Source: Flavobacterium sp. H122 (GTDB lineage Bacteria > Bacteroidota > Bacteroidia > Flavobacteriales > Flavobacteriaceae). From it: 64,000 nt of DNA. The notes under the pieces were generated by a model that was not told where the DNA came from, made no database searches, and was given only the letters and a program-made list of their open reading frames with translations. The stretch covers positions 1 through 64,000 of the forward strand of contig NZ_SJZD01000012.1 of NCBI RefSeq assembly GCF_004959765.1, in the 5' to 3' direction. Positions 16,442 to 24,372 of this stretch are shown here, piece by piece. The stretch's first letter is position 1; every line of letters starts with the position of its first letter. Both the position numbers and the translations under genes were made by a program.

Positions 16442-17272
16442 TTATTTGCATAAGGATAGATAATCCTTGATGAGGTTTTTGTTGAAAATAATGGGAATCA
16501 AGCTGTCATTGGCAGTATCATAGCGGTATAATTTTCTCTTTGTGGTGTCAAATACATAATGTTCAAGTGTAGGCATTCGGTCCGGATAGGTTTCATGAAG
16601 ACTTAATTCGAAGTTTTTAGAATATCCCAATGCTTTATCTCTTTCAGGATTAGGACTTCCATTCACCGTTATGCCATGCGACGTGCCTCCGTTTTTAACC
16701 ACTGTTTCATAAAGCCCTTTGGTAGTTTTAATGTATTCAGGGGAAGTTCGCAGAATTTCAAGAACAACGTCCAGACAGGAAGTGAACTTTTTTGATTTCC
16801 TGTCAATGGCTTTTGTGATAACTCTGTCGGTTGAATTATCACTTTCTGAGGTAATCTTCCACAGTGAGCCAATTTGGTCAAAACAGAGATACGCTTCTAC
16901 AATCGCAGATTTGTTATTGAATACGGACAGTTTTTGGAATATACTTTTATACTTCTTATCTGACAGCTTAATTGTTTTTATTGGACCAATTATTTTTTGG
17001 CTAAAGTCACTGTGCTTTTTAAAAAAATCTTTTTTACTCAAAATGATTTTCTCTTTAGTAAGCGGTACCCCATAATGAGTTACCTGGCTGGCGTACAAAT
17101 TGGTCAGCAATTCTGTGTTTTGTTTTGAAATGCAGTCATTCCATTGCAAAGTAAGATTCTTTATAATGTTGACTTCATCAGATGTATTTTTTAAATTTTC
17201 ATTTGAAAAATTGGTTAAAGAAATAAAACATAAAAAAAGGAATAAATAGGAGAAAGCGATATTTTTATTCAT
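16442..17272 (-). CDS. secreted protein with NTF2-like domain
   Basis: A 276-residue protein with an N-terminal signal-like segment (IAFSYLFLFLCFISLTNFSN). Residues about 35-150 resemble an NTF2/SnoaL-like fold: a helix EVNIIKNLTLQWNDCISKQN, then LLTNLYASQVTHYGVPLTKE, and later VEAYLCFDQIGSLWKITSES. A C-terminal part of ~120 residues is unrecognised and carries SHGITVNGSPNPERDKALGY. It is the first gene of the minus-strand run. Its upstream region (17273-17558) is shared with the divergent phosphatase gene. The NTF2 call is by pattern only. Confidence 0.6.
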   Translation of the reverse strand: MNKNIAFSYLFLFLCFISLTNFSNENLKNTSDEVNIIKNLTLQWNDCISKQNTELLTNLYASQVTHYGVPLTKEKIILSKKDFFKKHSDFSQKIIGPIKTIKLSDKKYKSIFQKLSVFNNKSAIVEAYLCFDQIGSLWKITSESDNSTDRVITKAIDRKSKKFTSCLDVVLEILRTSPEYIKTTKGLYETVVKNGGTSHGITVNGSPNPERDKALGYSKNFELSLHETYPDRMPTLEHYVFDTTKRKLYRYDTANDSLIPIIFNKNLIKDYLSLCK

Positions 17273-17406
17273 TTGTTTTTTTGTTGATTTTATCTAAAAA
17301 TGAAAACAGCTTATAGATTATTTCATAATTGCTCAAGAGAGAACTGTCATTGAGAAAGTAATAATGGAAATATTTTCTTTACGACTTTTTCATTATAGTT
17401 ATAATA

Positions 17407-17432
17407 CGAATGTAAGTATTTATTTACATTCG
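17407..17432. promoter_or_regulatory. perfect 9-bp dyad in divergent intergenic region
   Basis: CGAATGTAA (17407-17415) and TTACATTCG (17424-17432) are exact inverted repeats separated by 8 AT-rich bases. They lie in the 286-base gap between the divergent genes 16442-17272 and 17559-18887. The symmetry fits an operator for a dimeric regulator, or an RNA hairpin. There is no T tract, so a terminator is unlikely. Nothing else was recognised in this gap. Confidence 0.4.
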
Positions 17433-17558
17433 GTAAGGTTCTTGGAAAAAATAAAACAGAAGCAATTGTTATTTGTGCAATAATCTGAAAAATCTAACAA
17501 TCTATTAATCTTTAAAAAAACTATTATGCGTTACTTTGCTGTATAAATAATTTTATTG

Positions 17559-18887
17559 ATGAAAAAGATAATTATAATTTTTTGTTTGAGTTTTGTACTA
17601 AACACAGTCGCTCAAAATTCTTTACTGCAGTCGGGACCTATGGTGGGTTACTGTGAAATGACCGAAGCTAAAATTTGGGTGCAGACTACAACAGCGGCCA
17701 ATGTGAAAATCATGTATTCACCTGCTGACAATGTGAAAGAAATTCAGTATTCAAATGAAGTGTTGACCAATAAGGATTCCGGATATACCGCACATTTGGT
17801 TTTAGATGGGTTGTCACCGGGTAAAAAGTACAATTACGTTGTTTATATCAACAATAAAAAAGTCAATTTACCTTACGAAACCACATTCTCTTCTAAAAAA
17901 CTTTGGCAATGGAGAGAAAACGCTCCTGATTTTACAGTGGCATTAGGCAGTTGTACTTATGTTAACCAGCCTGAAGTGGACAGGCCAGGAAAGCCTTATG
18001 GCAGCGAATACGAAATCTTTACAAGCATTGCCGGTAAAAATCCGGATATAATGCTGTGGGGAGGAGATAATATTTATCTGAGAGAAGCGGATTGGGATAG
18101 TAAAACGGGAGTATACCACAGATATACACATACAAGAAGTATAAAAGAAATACAGCCTTTATTAGCTAGAGCTCAAAATTTTGCTATTTGGGACGATCAT
18201 GATTTTGGACCAAATGATGCTGATAGAAGTTATTATTTCAAAAATGTTACTCAAAAAGCATTCAAGGATTTTTGGGCTAATAAATCATACGGATTGGATG
18301 CGGCACAATCGCAAGGTACGTTTTCAACTTTTAATTGGGGTGATGCCCAATTTTTCTTATTGGATGATCGTTTTTTTAAATCTCCTAATGACAGAGTTAC
18401 CGGACAAAGGACATTATTAGGAAAAGAACAATTGGAATGGCTGATAGATGCTCTGTCAGCTTCTAAAGCTTCTTTTAAAATAATTGTAATTGGAGGACAG
18501 GTGCTTAATTCTGCTGCCAAGTATGAAAACTATGAAACCTATCCTGAGGAGAAGGAATATTTGTTAAGTGAAATTGAGAAAAACAAAGTCAGAGGTGTTT
18601 TGTTCATAAGCGGAGACCGTCATTTCTCGGAATTATCCATGCTGCCAAGACCGTCCTCTTATTCGTTATATGACTGGACAGTTTCACCGCTAACTTCCGG
18701 AGCATCAAATTCAGCAGAAAAAGAAGAAAATAAATACCGTGTTGCGGGCAGTTTATTTATGCAGCATAATTTTGGTACTATTTCCTTTTCAGGAGATAAA
18801 GATAACAGACAATTAAAATTATCCCTGTTTGATAAGGATGGTAAGGAGTTATGGAATAAAGTAATTACAAAGAAAGAATTGCAATAA
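17559..18887 (+). CDS. PhoD-family alkaline phosphatase, secreted
   Basis: A 442-residue secreted metallophosphoesterase. The signal peptide (KKIIIIFCLSFVLNTVAQ) is followed by a fibronectin-like N-terminal domain (VGYCEMTEAKIWVQTTTAAN). The catalytic domain then has VALGSCTYVN, MLWGGDNIYLREADWDS, FAIWDDHDFGPNDADRSY and LFISGDRHFSEL, the expected metal-binding Asp/Asn/His series of PhoD-like enzymes. It would release phosphate from phosphodiesters or monoesters in the periplasm or outside the cell. ATG 17559 was chosen over the TTG three bases upstream. It is monocistronic, ending in a strong bidirectional terminator shared with cpsB. Confidence 0.88.
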   Translation: MKKIIIIFCLSFVLNTVAQNSLLQSGPMVGYCEMTEAKIWVQTTTAANVKIMYSPADNVKEIQYSNEVLTNKDSGYTAHLVLDGLSPGKKYNYVVYINNKKVNLPYETTFSSKKLWQWRENAPDFTVALGSCTYVNQPEVDRPGKPYGSEYEIFTSIAGKNPDIMLWGGDNIYLREADWDSKTGVYHRYTHTRSIKEIQPLLARAQNFAIWDDHDFGPNDADRSYYFKNVTQKAFKDFWANKSYGLDAAQSQGTFSTFNWGDAQFFLLDDRFFKSPNDRVTGQRTLLGKEQLEWLIDALSASKASFKIIVIGGQVLNSAAKYENYETYPEEKEYLLSEIEKNKVRGVLFISGDRHFSELSMLPRPSSYSLYDWTVSPLTSGASNSAEKEENKYRVAGSLFMQHNFGTISFSGDKDNRQLKLSLFDKDGKELWNKVITKKELQ

Positions 18888-18922
18888 TGCAAAGCTGAAG
18901 AATAGATGTCGCTGAAAAGGCG

Positions 18923-18960
18923 AAATAGAAAACGGGGCTTCATAACCCCGTTTTCTATTT
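18923..18960. terminator. strong bidirectional terminator
   Basis: AAATAGAAAACGGGG (18923-18937) and its exact complement CCCCGTTTTCTATTT (18946-18960) flank an 8-base loop. The 15-bp stem has a GC core and A/T flanks that give a U tract in either direction. It separates the convergent phoD-like and cpsB-like genes, and the last codons and stop of the minus-strand gene (stop at 18955-18957) lie inside the stem. Confidence 0.93.
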
Positions 18961-19689
18961 AAAAAAAGAATTGTTTTTTATAAGTGCTTCAAGTCCTTTA
19001 TTATCTTTTATCAGCACTTTGCTTTCAAAGGCCTTAATGTGTCTGCTGTGATGAACATCAGACCCTACAAAATCATAAAGACCGGATTCGAGTAATCTTT
19101 TTGCAGTATCTGTTACTTCATTGCCATAATAACCAACAGTGGAAAGTAAATTAAGTTGCAGGTAACAACCGGCATTTTTAAGTTTTTTGTATTCATCAAA
19201 GTTTTTGTGGTAAAATAAATAACGTTCCGGATGGGCTAAAACAGGTTTGTACCCGGCAACCTGTAAATCAAAAAGTAAATCATACAGATGAATAGGAGCA
19301 TTCAGATAGGACATTTCCACTAAAACCAGATTGTCTTTTAGAGTGAGAATTTCTCCTTTTTTAAAGAGTGATGCAAAATGATCGTCCAGTAAATATTCTG
19401 ACGCGGCTTTTAAATCAACAGTTGTATTTTGAGAAGACAATGTTTCCAAAGTATCATTTTCTTTTTTTAAAATTGCTTCTTTGGTATTGTCCCAAAAACC
19501 ACTAAAAGTATGAGGTGTGGTAATGAATTTTTCAAAACCAAAATTTTTTAAACTATTGGTTAAAAAAATAGTGTCTTCAATGGTTTTGGCACCATCATCG
19601 ATTCCGGGTAATAAATGGGAATGTATGTCAATGAAACCTTCCGGGATAAGGTCTTTAAGTATTGTTTTGTTTTTTTTGAAGAAAATCAC
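18955..19689 (-). CDS. CpsB/YwqE-type tyrosine-protein phosphatase (PHP fold)
   Basis: A 244-residue PHP-domain phosphatase. The metal-binding motifs are GFIDIHSHLLPGIDDGA (about 17-33), KFITTPH, PVLAHPERY and FVGSDVHHSRH, the series found in CpsB/CapC/YwqE manganese-dependent tyrosine phosphatases. These enzymes dephosphorylate BY-kinases (Wzc/CapB) and tune capsule or O-antigen chain production. The gene is divergent from the polysaccharide operon that starts at 19980, which fits this role; no kinase gene is in the window. Length is normal for the family (about 240-250). Confidence 0.92.
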   Translation of the reverse strand: MIFFKKNKTILKDLIPEGFIDIHSHLLPGIDDGAKTIEDTIFLTNSLKNFGFEKFITTPHTFSGFWDNTKEAILKKENDTLETLSSQNTTVDLKAASEYLLDDHFASLFKKGEILTLKDNLVLVEMSYLNAPIHLYDLLFDLQVAGYKPVLAHPERYLFYHKNFDEYKKLKNAGCYLQLNLLSTVGYYGNEVTDTAKRLLESGLYDFVGSDVHHSRHIKAFESKVLIKDNKGLEALIKNNSFFK

Positions 19690-19713
19690 GATTTGAGGTT
19701 TTTTTGTGAGTCA

Positions 19714-19721
19714 CAAATTTA
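19714..19721 (-). promoter_or_regulatory. putative -7 box of the cpsB-type gene
   Basis: On the minus strand the sequence is TAAATTTG, an exact match to the Bacteroidota -7 consensus TAnnTTTG, 24 bases upstream of the ATG. The nearest TTG further upstream is 22 bases away, slightly longer than ideal. Confidence 0.5.
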
Positions 19722-19920
19722 AGAAATAAGCACATATTAATTCCAAAATATGATTACCGAATACTAAATCTGGTTTTTTAGAGTTTTTTAATGATTAAAT
19801 TCCGGCGTCAGTTGTAGGTTTGTTGCCTGATAGTTGAATCATTTTTGTAATAGTAAATTGTAAGCTAAATTCTCACGCAGTATTTTTTAGCATTTAGCAT
19901 CGTTAATTTATATCCCCAAA

Positions 19921-19951
19921 TTTGGTTAGTTTTCTAAAAAGTTTAATTTTG
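19921..19951 (+). promoter_or_regulatory. promoter of the polysaccharide operon
   Basis: TTTG at 19921-19924 (the -33 element) is followed after 19 bases by TAATTTTG at 19944-19951, an exact TAnnTTTG -7 element. The ATG of the exporter permease gene is 28 bases further on. Spacing and sequence match the primary sigma-factor consensus of Bacteroidota. From here genes run in the same direction with few gaps over 150 bases up to 56599. Confidence 0.75.
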
Positions 19952-19979
19952 GTCTCTTCTAAAAATAAGTTCGAATTGT

Positions 19980-20837
19980 ATGGAAAATAAATCGGTTGCT
20001 GATGAGGGATGGGATCATGTCATAGAGTCTAAATCGTCTTTGTTTGATTTACGATTAAAAGAAGTCTGGCATTACAGGGACTTGTTGGTACTGTTTGTAC
20101 GCCGCGATTTTGTAACGGTTTATAAGCAAACCATCCTTGGGCCATTATGGTTTTTTATCCAACCGATACTAACTACGGTTACATTTACGATAATCTTTGG
20201 CAATGTAGCTCAATTATCTACAGACGGAGCACCTAAATTAGCTTTTTACATGGCCGGGATTACCTTGTGGAACTACTTTTCTAGCTGTTTAACTTCCGTA
20301 GCCGGTGTGTTTAATGCCAATGCAGGGATTTTCGGTAAAGTCTATTTCCCCAGATTAATCATGCCTTTAACGATAGTGATTTCCAATCTGATGAAATTTG
20401 GAGTCCAATTTTTAATGTTCATTATTTTTGTTTTTTATTTTTACTTTAATGGACAAATTCAACCTAATAGCTGGGTGTTACTAACACCTCTTGTTATTTT
20501 ATTGATGGCTGTAATCTCAATGGGAATCGGACTTATTTTATCTTCGATGATGACCAAGTACAAAGATCTGAGCCAGTTGATTAGCTTTGGTGTTCAACTG
20601 GCTATGTATGGCACGCCGGTAATATATCCAAGTTCATCAGTACCGGAGAAATTTAAAATGATATTACAGCTTAACCCTTTAAACGGTTTGTTTGATTATA
20701 TGCGTTATGCTTATTTGGGAGTGGGTAGTTTTAATTTGAATTCTTTAATTTATCCTTCTGCATTTGCTATTTGTGTATTAGCTATTGGTGTCGTGATATT
20801 TAATAAGGTTCAGAAATCTTTTATGGATACTGTGTAA
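19980..20837 (+). CDS. wzm: polysaccharide ABC exporter permease (Wzm type)
   Basis: A 285-residue ABC-2 type permease of the O-antigen/teichoic acid exporter class. The N-terminal cytosolic helix region contains LKEVWHYRDLLVLFVRRDF, and KQTILGPLWFFIQPILTTVT is a family hallmark. Six hydrophobic helices follow, with LQLNPLNGLFDYMRYAYLG near the end. Together with the ATPase at 21383 it would move an undecaprenol-linked glycan across the inner membrane. It is the first gene after the promoter at 19921-19951. The partner ATPase gene is separated from it by a small four-helix-bundle gene and repeats, an unusual interruption. Confidence 0.93.
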   Translation: MENKSVADEGWDHVIESKSSLFDLRLKEVWHYRDLLVLFVRRDFVTVYKQTILGPLWFFIQPILTTVTFTIIFGNVAQLSTDGAPKLAFYMAGITLWNYFSSCLTSVAGVFNANAGIFGKVYFPRLIMPLTIVISNLMKFGVQFLMFIIFVFYFYFNGQIQPNSWVLLTPLVILLMAVISMGIGLILSSMMTKYKDLSQLISFGVQLAMYGTPVIYPSSSVPEKFKMILQLNPLNGLFDYMRYAYLGVGSFNLNSLIYPSAFAICVLAIGVVIFNKVQKSFMDTV

Positions 20838-20890
20838 TCGTGAAACGATTTTTTATGAAACGTGAAACGAAATTAGAAACCCGAGTAATC
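20836..20890 (+). repeat. left repeat zone of the four-helix-bundle cassette
   Basis: This stretch starts within the wzm stop codon. It carries the small palindrome ATCGTGAAACGAT, a further GTGAAACGA at 20862-20870 and CCGAGTAATC at 20881-20890. GTGAAACGA recurs inverted at 21362-21370 and CCGAGTAATC recurs directly at 21332-21341, on the far side of the small gene. Confidence 0.65.
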
Positions 20891-20920
20891 GAAACCGAAA
20901 TAAAAGATATTAAAAGTAGT

Positions 20921-21271
20921 ATGGAGCATAAAAATCTGGATGTATGGAAAAAAAGCATGGATTTAGTGGAATCAATTTATAAATTGACACAAACTTTTCC
21001 TGAATCAGAGAAATTTGGATTAGTTAGTCAAATGCGTAGATCAGCTGTTTCTATACCATCCAATATTGCTGAGGGTTCTGCCAGAAAAGGAGATAAAGAA
21101 CTGATTCAGTTTTTGTACATTGCGCTAGGATCGATTGCAGAATTAGAAACACAGTATATGATTGCATTACGGTTAAATTTTGTAGAACATGATATGGGTA
21201 TAGAGGAGTTAATGCTTAATGTTAAGAAGATGCTGTTGGGATTCAAGAATTATTTGGGAAGTAAGGCGTGA
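20921..21271 (+). CDS. four-helix-bundle protein (23S rRNA intervening-sequence / S23 family)
   Basis: A 116-residue protein beginning MEHKNLDVWKKSMDLVESIY, with FGLVSQMRRSAVSIPSNIAE (the family signature) and GSARKGDKELIQFLYIALGS followed by IAELETQ. It belongs to the small S23/IVP four-helix-bundle family, related in fold to the Avd accessory protein of diversity-generating retroelements. The in-frame upstream starts (GTG 20840, ATG 20855) would add 22-27 residues encoded by the repeat zone. ATG 20921 gives the usual family length. Function is unknown; nucleic-acid binding has been suggested for relatives. Members often sit inside polysaccharide loci of Bacteroidota as apparent passengers, as here between wzm and wzt. 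Confidence 0.88.
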   Translation: MEHKNLDVWKKSMDLVESIYKLTQTFPESEKFGLVSQMRRSAVSIPSNIAEGSARKGDKELIQFLYIALGSIAELETQYMIALRLNFVEHDMGIEELMLNVKKMLLGFKNYLGSKA

Positions 21272-21284
21272 ATTGATTTTCCGA

Positions 21285-21371
21285 GAATCGAAATTTCGAA
21301 ATTCGTTTCAGGAAACCTGAATAATCGAAATCCGAGTAATCTTTTCACGATTCCCGAAACCTCGTTTCACT
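21285..21371 (+). repeat. right repeat zone of the four-helix-bundle cassette
   Basis: Downstream of the small gene the sequence is full of short symmetric words: GAATCGAAATTTCGAAATTC, CAGGAAACCTG, CCGAGTAATC (direct copy of 20881-20890) and TCGTTTCAC (inverted copy of 20862-20870). It ends 12 bases before the ATG of the ATPase gene. Confidence 0.65.
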
Positions 21372-21382
21372 AAAACATAAAA

Positions 21383-22648
21383 ATGAGCAAAATAGTAATA
21401 AAAGCCGAAAATATTTCCAAACAATACCGCCTTGGATTAGTGGGTACCGGAACCGTACGTGATGATATAAAACGCTGGTGGTATAATATACGTGGTAAAG
21501 AAGACCCATTTTTAAAAATTGGTGAGTCAAATGACCGCTCGGTAAAAGGAGAAAGTGATTATGTATGGTCGCTTAGAGATATTAATTTTGAAATCAACCA
21601 AGGAGATTCGGTAGGAATTATTGGACGTAACGGAGCAGGTAAATCGACGTTGTTAAAAATTTTAAGTCAGGTTACACAGCCTACTACAGGTAAAATTTAT
21701 ACCAAAGGACGTATTGCATCGTTATTGGAAGTAGGGACAGGTTTTCATCCGGAAATGACCGGCCGTGAAAATATTTATCTCAATGGTGCCATTTTAGGGA
21801 TGCGTAAGCATGAAATTACCCGAAAACTAGACGAGATTATTGCTTTTTCCGGTGTGGAACGTTATATAGATACTCCAGTGAAAAGATATTCTTCGGGTAT
21901 GTATGTTCGTTTGGCGTTTGCGGTTGCCGCACATTTAGAATCTGAAATTTTAATAGTTGATGAGGTTCTGGCTGTAGGTGATGCTGAGTTTCAAAAGAAA
22001 TGTTTAGGCAAGATGAACGATGTGAGTAAGGGAGAGGGAAGGACAGTATTGTTTGTGAGTCATAATATGGCAGCGGTGAAGAGTTTGTGTAATAAGGGGA
22101 TTGTTTTAGATAAAGGGAATATAAAATTAATCGGAAATGCTGAAAATGCAGTAAGCCAGTATTTGGGTGGAGATGGAGTTTCTTCAAATAAGAGAATTTT
22201 TGACTCAGTATATAGCAATTCAATATTCAAGTTAAATGAAATAAATCTGTGTTCTTTGGATAAATCAGATAATAATGCTTTAAATGAAAATTTACCAATC
22301 GTTTTAACGACTGAAATAAAATTTTTAGTTCCTGACGCGCATCGTTATCATATTACTTATCATTTGTATAATGAAATGGGTGAACCTCTGTTTTCTTTTT
22401 ATCATACTGAAATTGACGGGAAATTGAAGCAAGGATCTAATACAGTAAAATGCATTTTTCCGGCTAATTTTTTTCAATCCGGTAACTTTTATTTGAGTCT
22501 TTTTATAGTTGAGGATAAAAAGAAATCAATTTTTTCAGAAAAAGATGTTTTGGCCTTTACCGTTACTGATGGAGGAAGAGAATTGGGCGTTTATATGGGG
22601 AGAGAACCAGGTTATGTAAAACCTAAATTTAAATGGGAATTAGAATGA
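21383..22648 (+). CDS. wzt: polysaccharide ABC exporter ATPase (Wzt type) with C-terminal substrate-binding extension
   Basis: A 421-residue protein. Residues 1-250 form the nucleotide-binding domain, with Walker A GRNGAGKS (81-88), signature YSSGM (169-173), Walker B ILIVDE (189-194) and the H-loop FVSHNM. The last ~160 residues are a beta-rich extension like the carbohydrate-recognition domain of Wzt proteins. In characterised systems (O8/O9 type) that domain binds the modified non-reducing end of the glycan and couples chain termination to export. It is partner to the permease at 19980. The stop overlaps the next ATG (ATGA at 22645-22648). Confidence 0.93.
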   Translation: MSKIVIKAENISKQYRLGLVGTGTVRDDIKRWWYNIRGKEDPFLKIGESNDRSVKGESDYVWSLRDINFEINQGDSVGIIGRNGAGKSTLLKILSQVTQPTTGKIYTKGRIASLLEVGTGFHPEMTGRENIYLNGAILGMRKHEITRKLDEIIAFSGVERYIDTPVKRYSSGMYVRLAFAVAAHLESEILIVDEVLAVGDAEFQKKCLGKMNDVSKGEGRTVLFVSHNMAAVKSLCNKGIVLDKGNIKLIGNAENAVSQYLGGDGVSSNKRIFDSVYSNSIFKLNEINLCSLDKSDNNALNENLPIVLTTEIKFLVPDAHRYHITYHLYNEMGEPLFSFYHTEIDGKLKQGSNTVKCIFPANFFQSGNFYLSLFIVEDKKKSIFSEKDVLAFTVTDGGRELGVYMGREPGYVKPKFKWELE

Positions 22649-23721
22649 TCAACGTAACCAAAACTTTTTTCCCGCCTATTGAAGAATATCATGAACAATT
22701 GCAACGCATTTGGTACAACGAGTGGTTAACCAATCGCGGGGAATTGGTGTTGGAATTGGAGGGAAAGTTAAAAGACTATTTGGAAGTTAATCATATTTTG
22801 GTTACTAATAATGGAACTGTGCCTATTCAGATTGCTTTGAAACTGCTTGGGAATGGTGGAGAGATTATTACAACGCCTTTTAGTTATGTGGCTACATCTG
22901 CCGCTATTGTATGGGAAAACTGCACCCCTGTTTTTGTAGATATCCATCCCGAATATTTAACGATTGATGAAACCAAAATTGAAGCGGCTATAACTGATAA
23001 AACGACTTGTATTTTAGCTACTCATGTTTTTGGTAATCCTTGTCATGTGGAAGTTATTGAAGCTATTGCACAAAAGCATAATTTGAAAGTAATTTACGAT
23101 GCAGCACATGCTTTTGGTGTAGTTTATAAAACACAATCTATTTTTAATTATGGAGATGTAAGCACATGTAGTTTTCACGCAACGAAGTTATTTCATACGG
23201 GTGAAGGAGGTGCCTTGTTTGCAAAGGATAACGAATTACAGCATCAATTGTTTTACAGTCATAATTTTGGACACAACGGACCGTTGGACTTTCACGGTTT
23301 GGGAATCAACGGTAAAATATCAGAATTACAGGCTGCTATGGGATTGGCTGTTTTTCCGTACATAAGTGAAATTAGTACCCAGCGTAAAAAAGTAGTGGAA
23401 TTTTATGATACCCATTTGGACTTTTCAAAGCTAAAAAAAATAAGAATCAGGGAGAATACCAATTGGAATTATAGTTATTATCCAGTTATATTTGAAACTG
23501 AAGAAATTTTGTTGAATGTCCAAAAAGCTTTGAATGAGAAACAAATTTTTCCTAGACGTTATTTTTATCCATCGTTAAATACTGTAAATTATGTTCAAAA
23601 GATAAAAATGCCGGTTTCAGAAAGTATCGCTTCCCGAATCTTGTGTTTGCCTTTGTATGTAGGATTAAAAGAAAAGGATTTAGAAAATTGTACAACAATT
23701 ATAAATAAAAATTTATGTTAA
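22645..23721 (+). CDS. DegT/DnrJ/EryC1 sugar aminotransferase, VioA-like
   Basis: A 358-residue PLP-dependent aminotransferase. The N-terminus MINVTKTFFPPIEEYHEQLQ is typical of VioA/FdtB-type enzymes. IYDAAHAFGV holds the PLP-binding Asp, and CSFHATKLFHTGEGG holds the catalytic Lys. Such enzymes convert dTDP-4-keto-6-deoxyhexose to the 4-amino sugar (Qui4N or Fuc4N). ATG 22645, which overlaps the wzt stop by 4 bases, is preferred to ATG 22633. The next two genes are an N-acyltransferase and a Fuc4NAc-transferase-like enzyme, so the three form a plausible amino-sugar making and adding unit. No RmlA or RmlB is in the window. Which epimer is made is not decidable here. Confidence 0.87.
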   Translation: MINVTKTFFPPIEEYHEQLQRIWYNEWLTNRGELVLELEGKLKDYLEVNHILVTNNGTVPIQIALKLLGNGGEIITTPFSYVATSAAIVWENCTPVFVDIHPEYLTIDETKIEAAITDKTTCILATHVFGNPCHVEVIEAIAQKHNLKVIYDAAHAFGVVYKTQSIFNYGDVSTCSFHATKLFHTGEGGALFAKDNELQHQLFYSHNFGHNGPLDFHGLGINGKISELQAAMGLAVFPYISEISTQRKKVVEFYDTHLDFSKLKKIRIRENTNWNYSYYPVIFETEEILLNVQKALNEKQIFPRRYFYPSLNTVNYVQKIKMPVSESIASRILCLPLYVGLKEKDLENCTTIINKNLC

Positions 23722-24362
23722 TAGTTGGTGCAAAGGGATTTGCTAAAGAGGTTCTGGAAATATTATTTCAATTAAATGATATTGAAGATTTAGTTTTTTA
23801 TGATGATGTAAATTTTGATATTCCGGATAGTTTGTATGGTAGATTTCAAGTAATAAAAACAATAGATAAAGCCGGAGAGTATTTAAAAACTATTGATTCC
23901 CGTTTTACCATCGGGATTGGAAATCCGGTATTGCGAAAAAAAATGGCGGATAAATTTACCGCTCTTGGAGGAGTTTTTACCAATACAATTAGTCCTTTAG
24001 CAAGAATTGGACATTTTGGTAATATAATTGAAGATGGATGCAATATTATGACAGGAACAGTTATTACTAATGATGTTAAAATAGGAAAGGGAGTATTGAT
24101 AAATTTAAATTGTACCATTGGTCATGATAGTATAATTGGAGATTTTACTGAAATGTCACCTGGGGTACATATTTCTGGAAATTGTATTGTAGGGTCTTAT
24201 ACAAATATTGGAACAAATGCTACAGTTTTGCCTAAAGTGACCATTGGCAGTAATGTAATCATAGGAGCTGGTTCTGTAGTAACCAAAGATGTTCCTGATA
24301 ATTGTTTGGTTGTGGGAGTGCCGGCAGTTATAAAAAAAGAAATTCCACCTTTAGTAATTTAA
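23715..24362 (+). CDS. NeuD/PglD-type sugar acyltransferase (left-handed beta helix)
   Basis: A 215-residue protein. The N-terminal nucleotide-sugar binding part has MLIVGAKGFAKEVLEILFQL. The C-terminal hexapeptide-repeat beta helix has IGKGVLINLNCTIGHDSIIG with the likely catalytic His of NCTIGHD, and ends VVTKDVPDNCLVVGVPAVI. The family acetylates the amino group of UDP- or dTDP-4-amino sugars (PglD, VioB) or sialic acid (NeuD). Its place just after a VioA-like aminotransferase (7-base overlap) favours N-acetylation of the dTDP-4-amino sugar. It may also replace the lost GNAT at 42605-42728. Confidence 0.88.
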   Translation: MLIVGAKGFAKEVLEILFQLNDIEDLVFYDDVNFDIPDSLYGRFQVIKTIDKAGEYLKTIDSRFTIGIGNPVLRKKMADKFTALGGVFTNTISPLARIGHFGNIIEDGCNIMTGTVITNDVKIGKGVLINLNCTIGHDSIIGDFTEMSPGVHISGNCIVGSYTNIGTNATVLPKVTIGSNVIIGAGSVVTKDVPDNCLVVGVPAVIKKEIPPLVI

Positions 24363-24372
24363 ATTTTTCAAT

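Noticed and set aside
17531-17538. TTACTTTG as -7 promoter element of the phosphatase gene
   Set aside because: Second base deviates from TAnnTTTG and no TTG lies at the -33 position.
18251-18520. Antisense ORFs inside coding regions (for example on the minus strand of the phosphatase gene and throughout the transferase genes)
   Set aside because: They lie fully inside genes with strong family motifs and have no recognisable products; shadows of coding bias.
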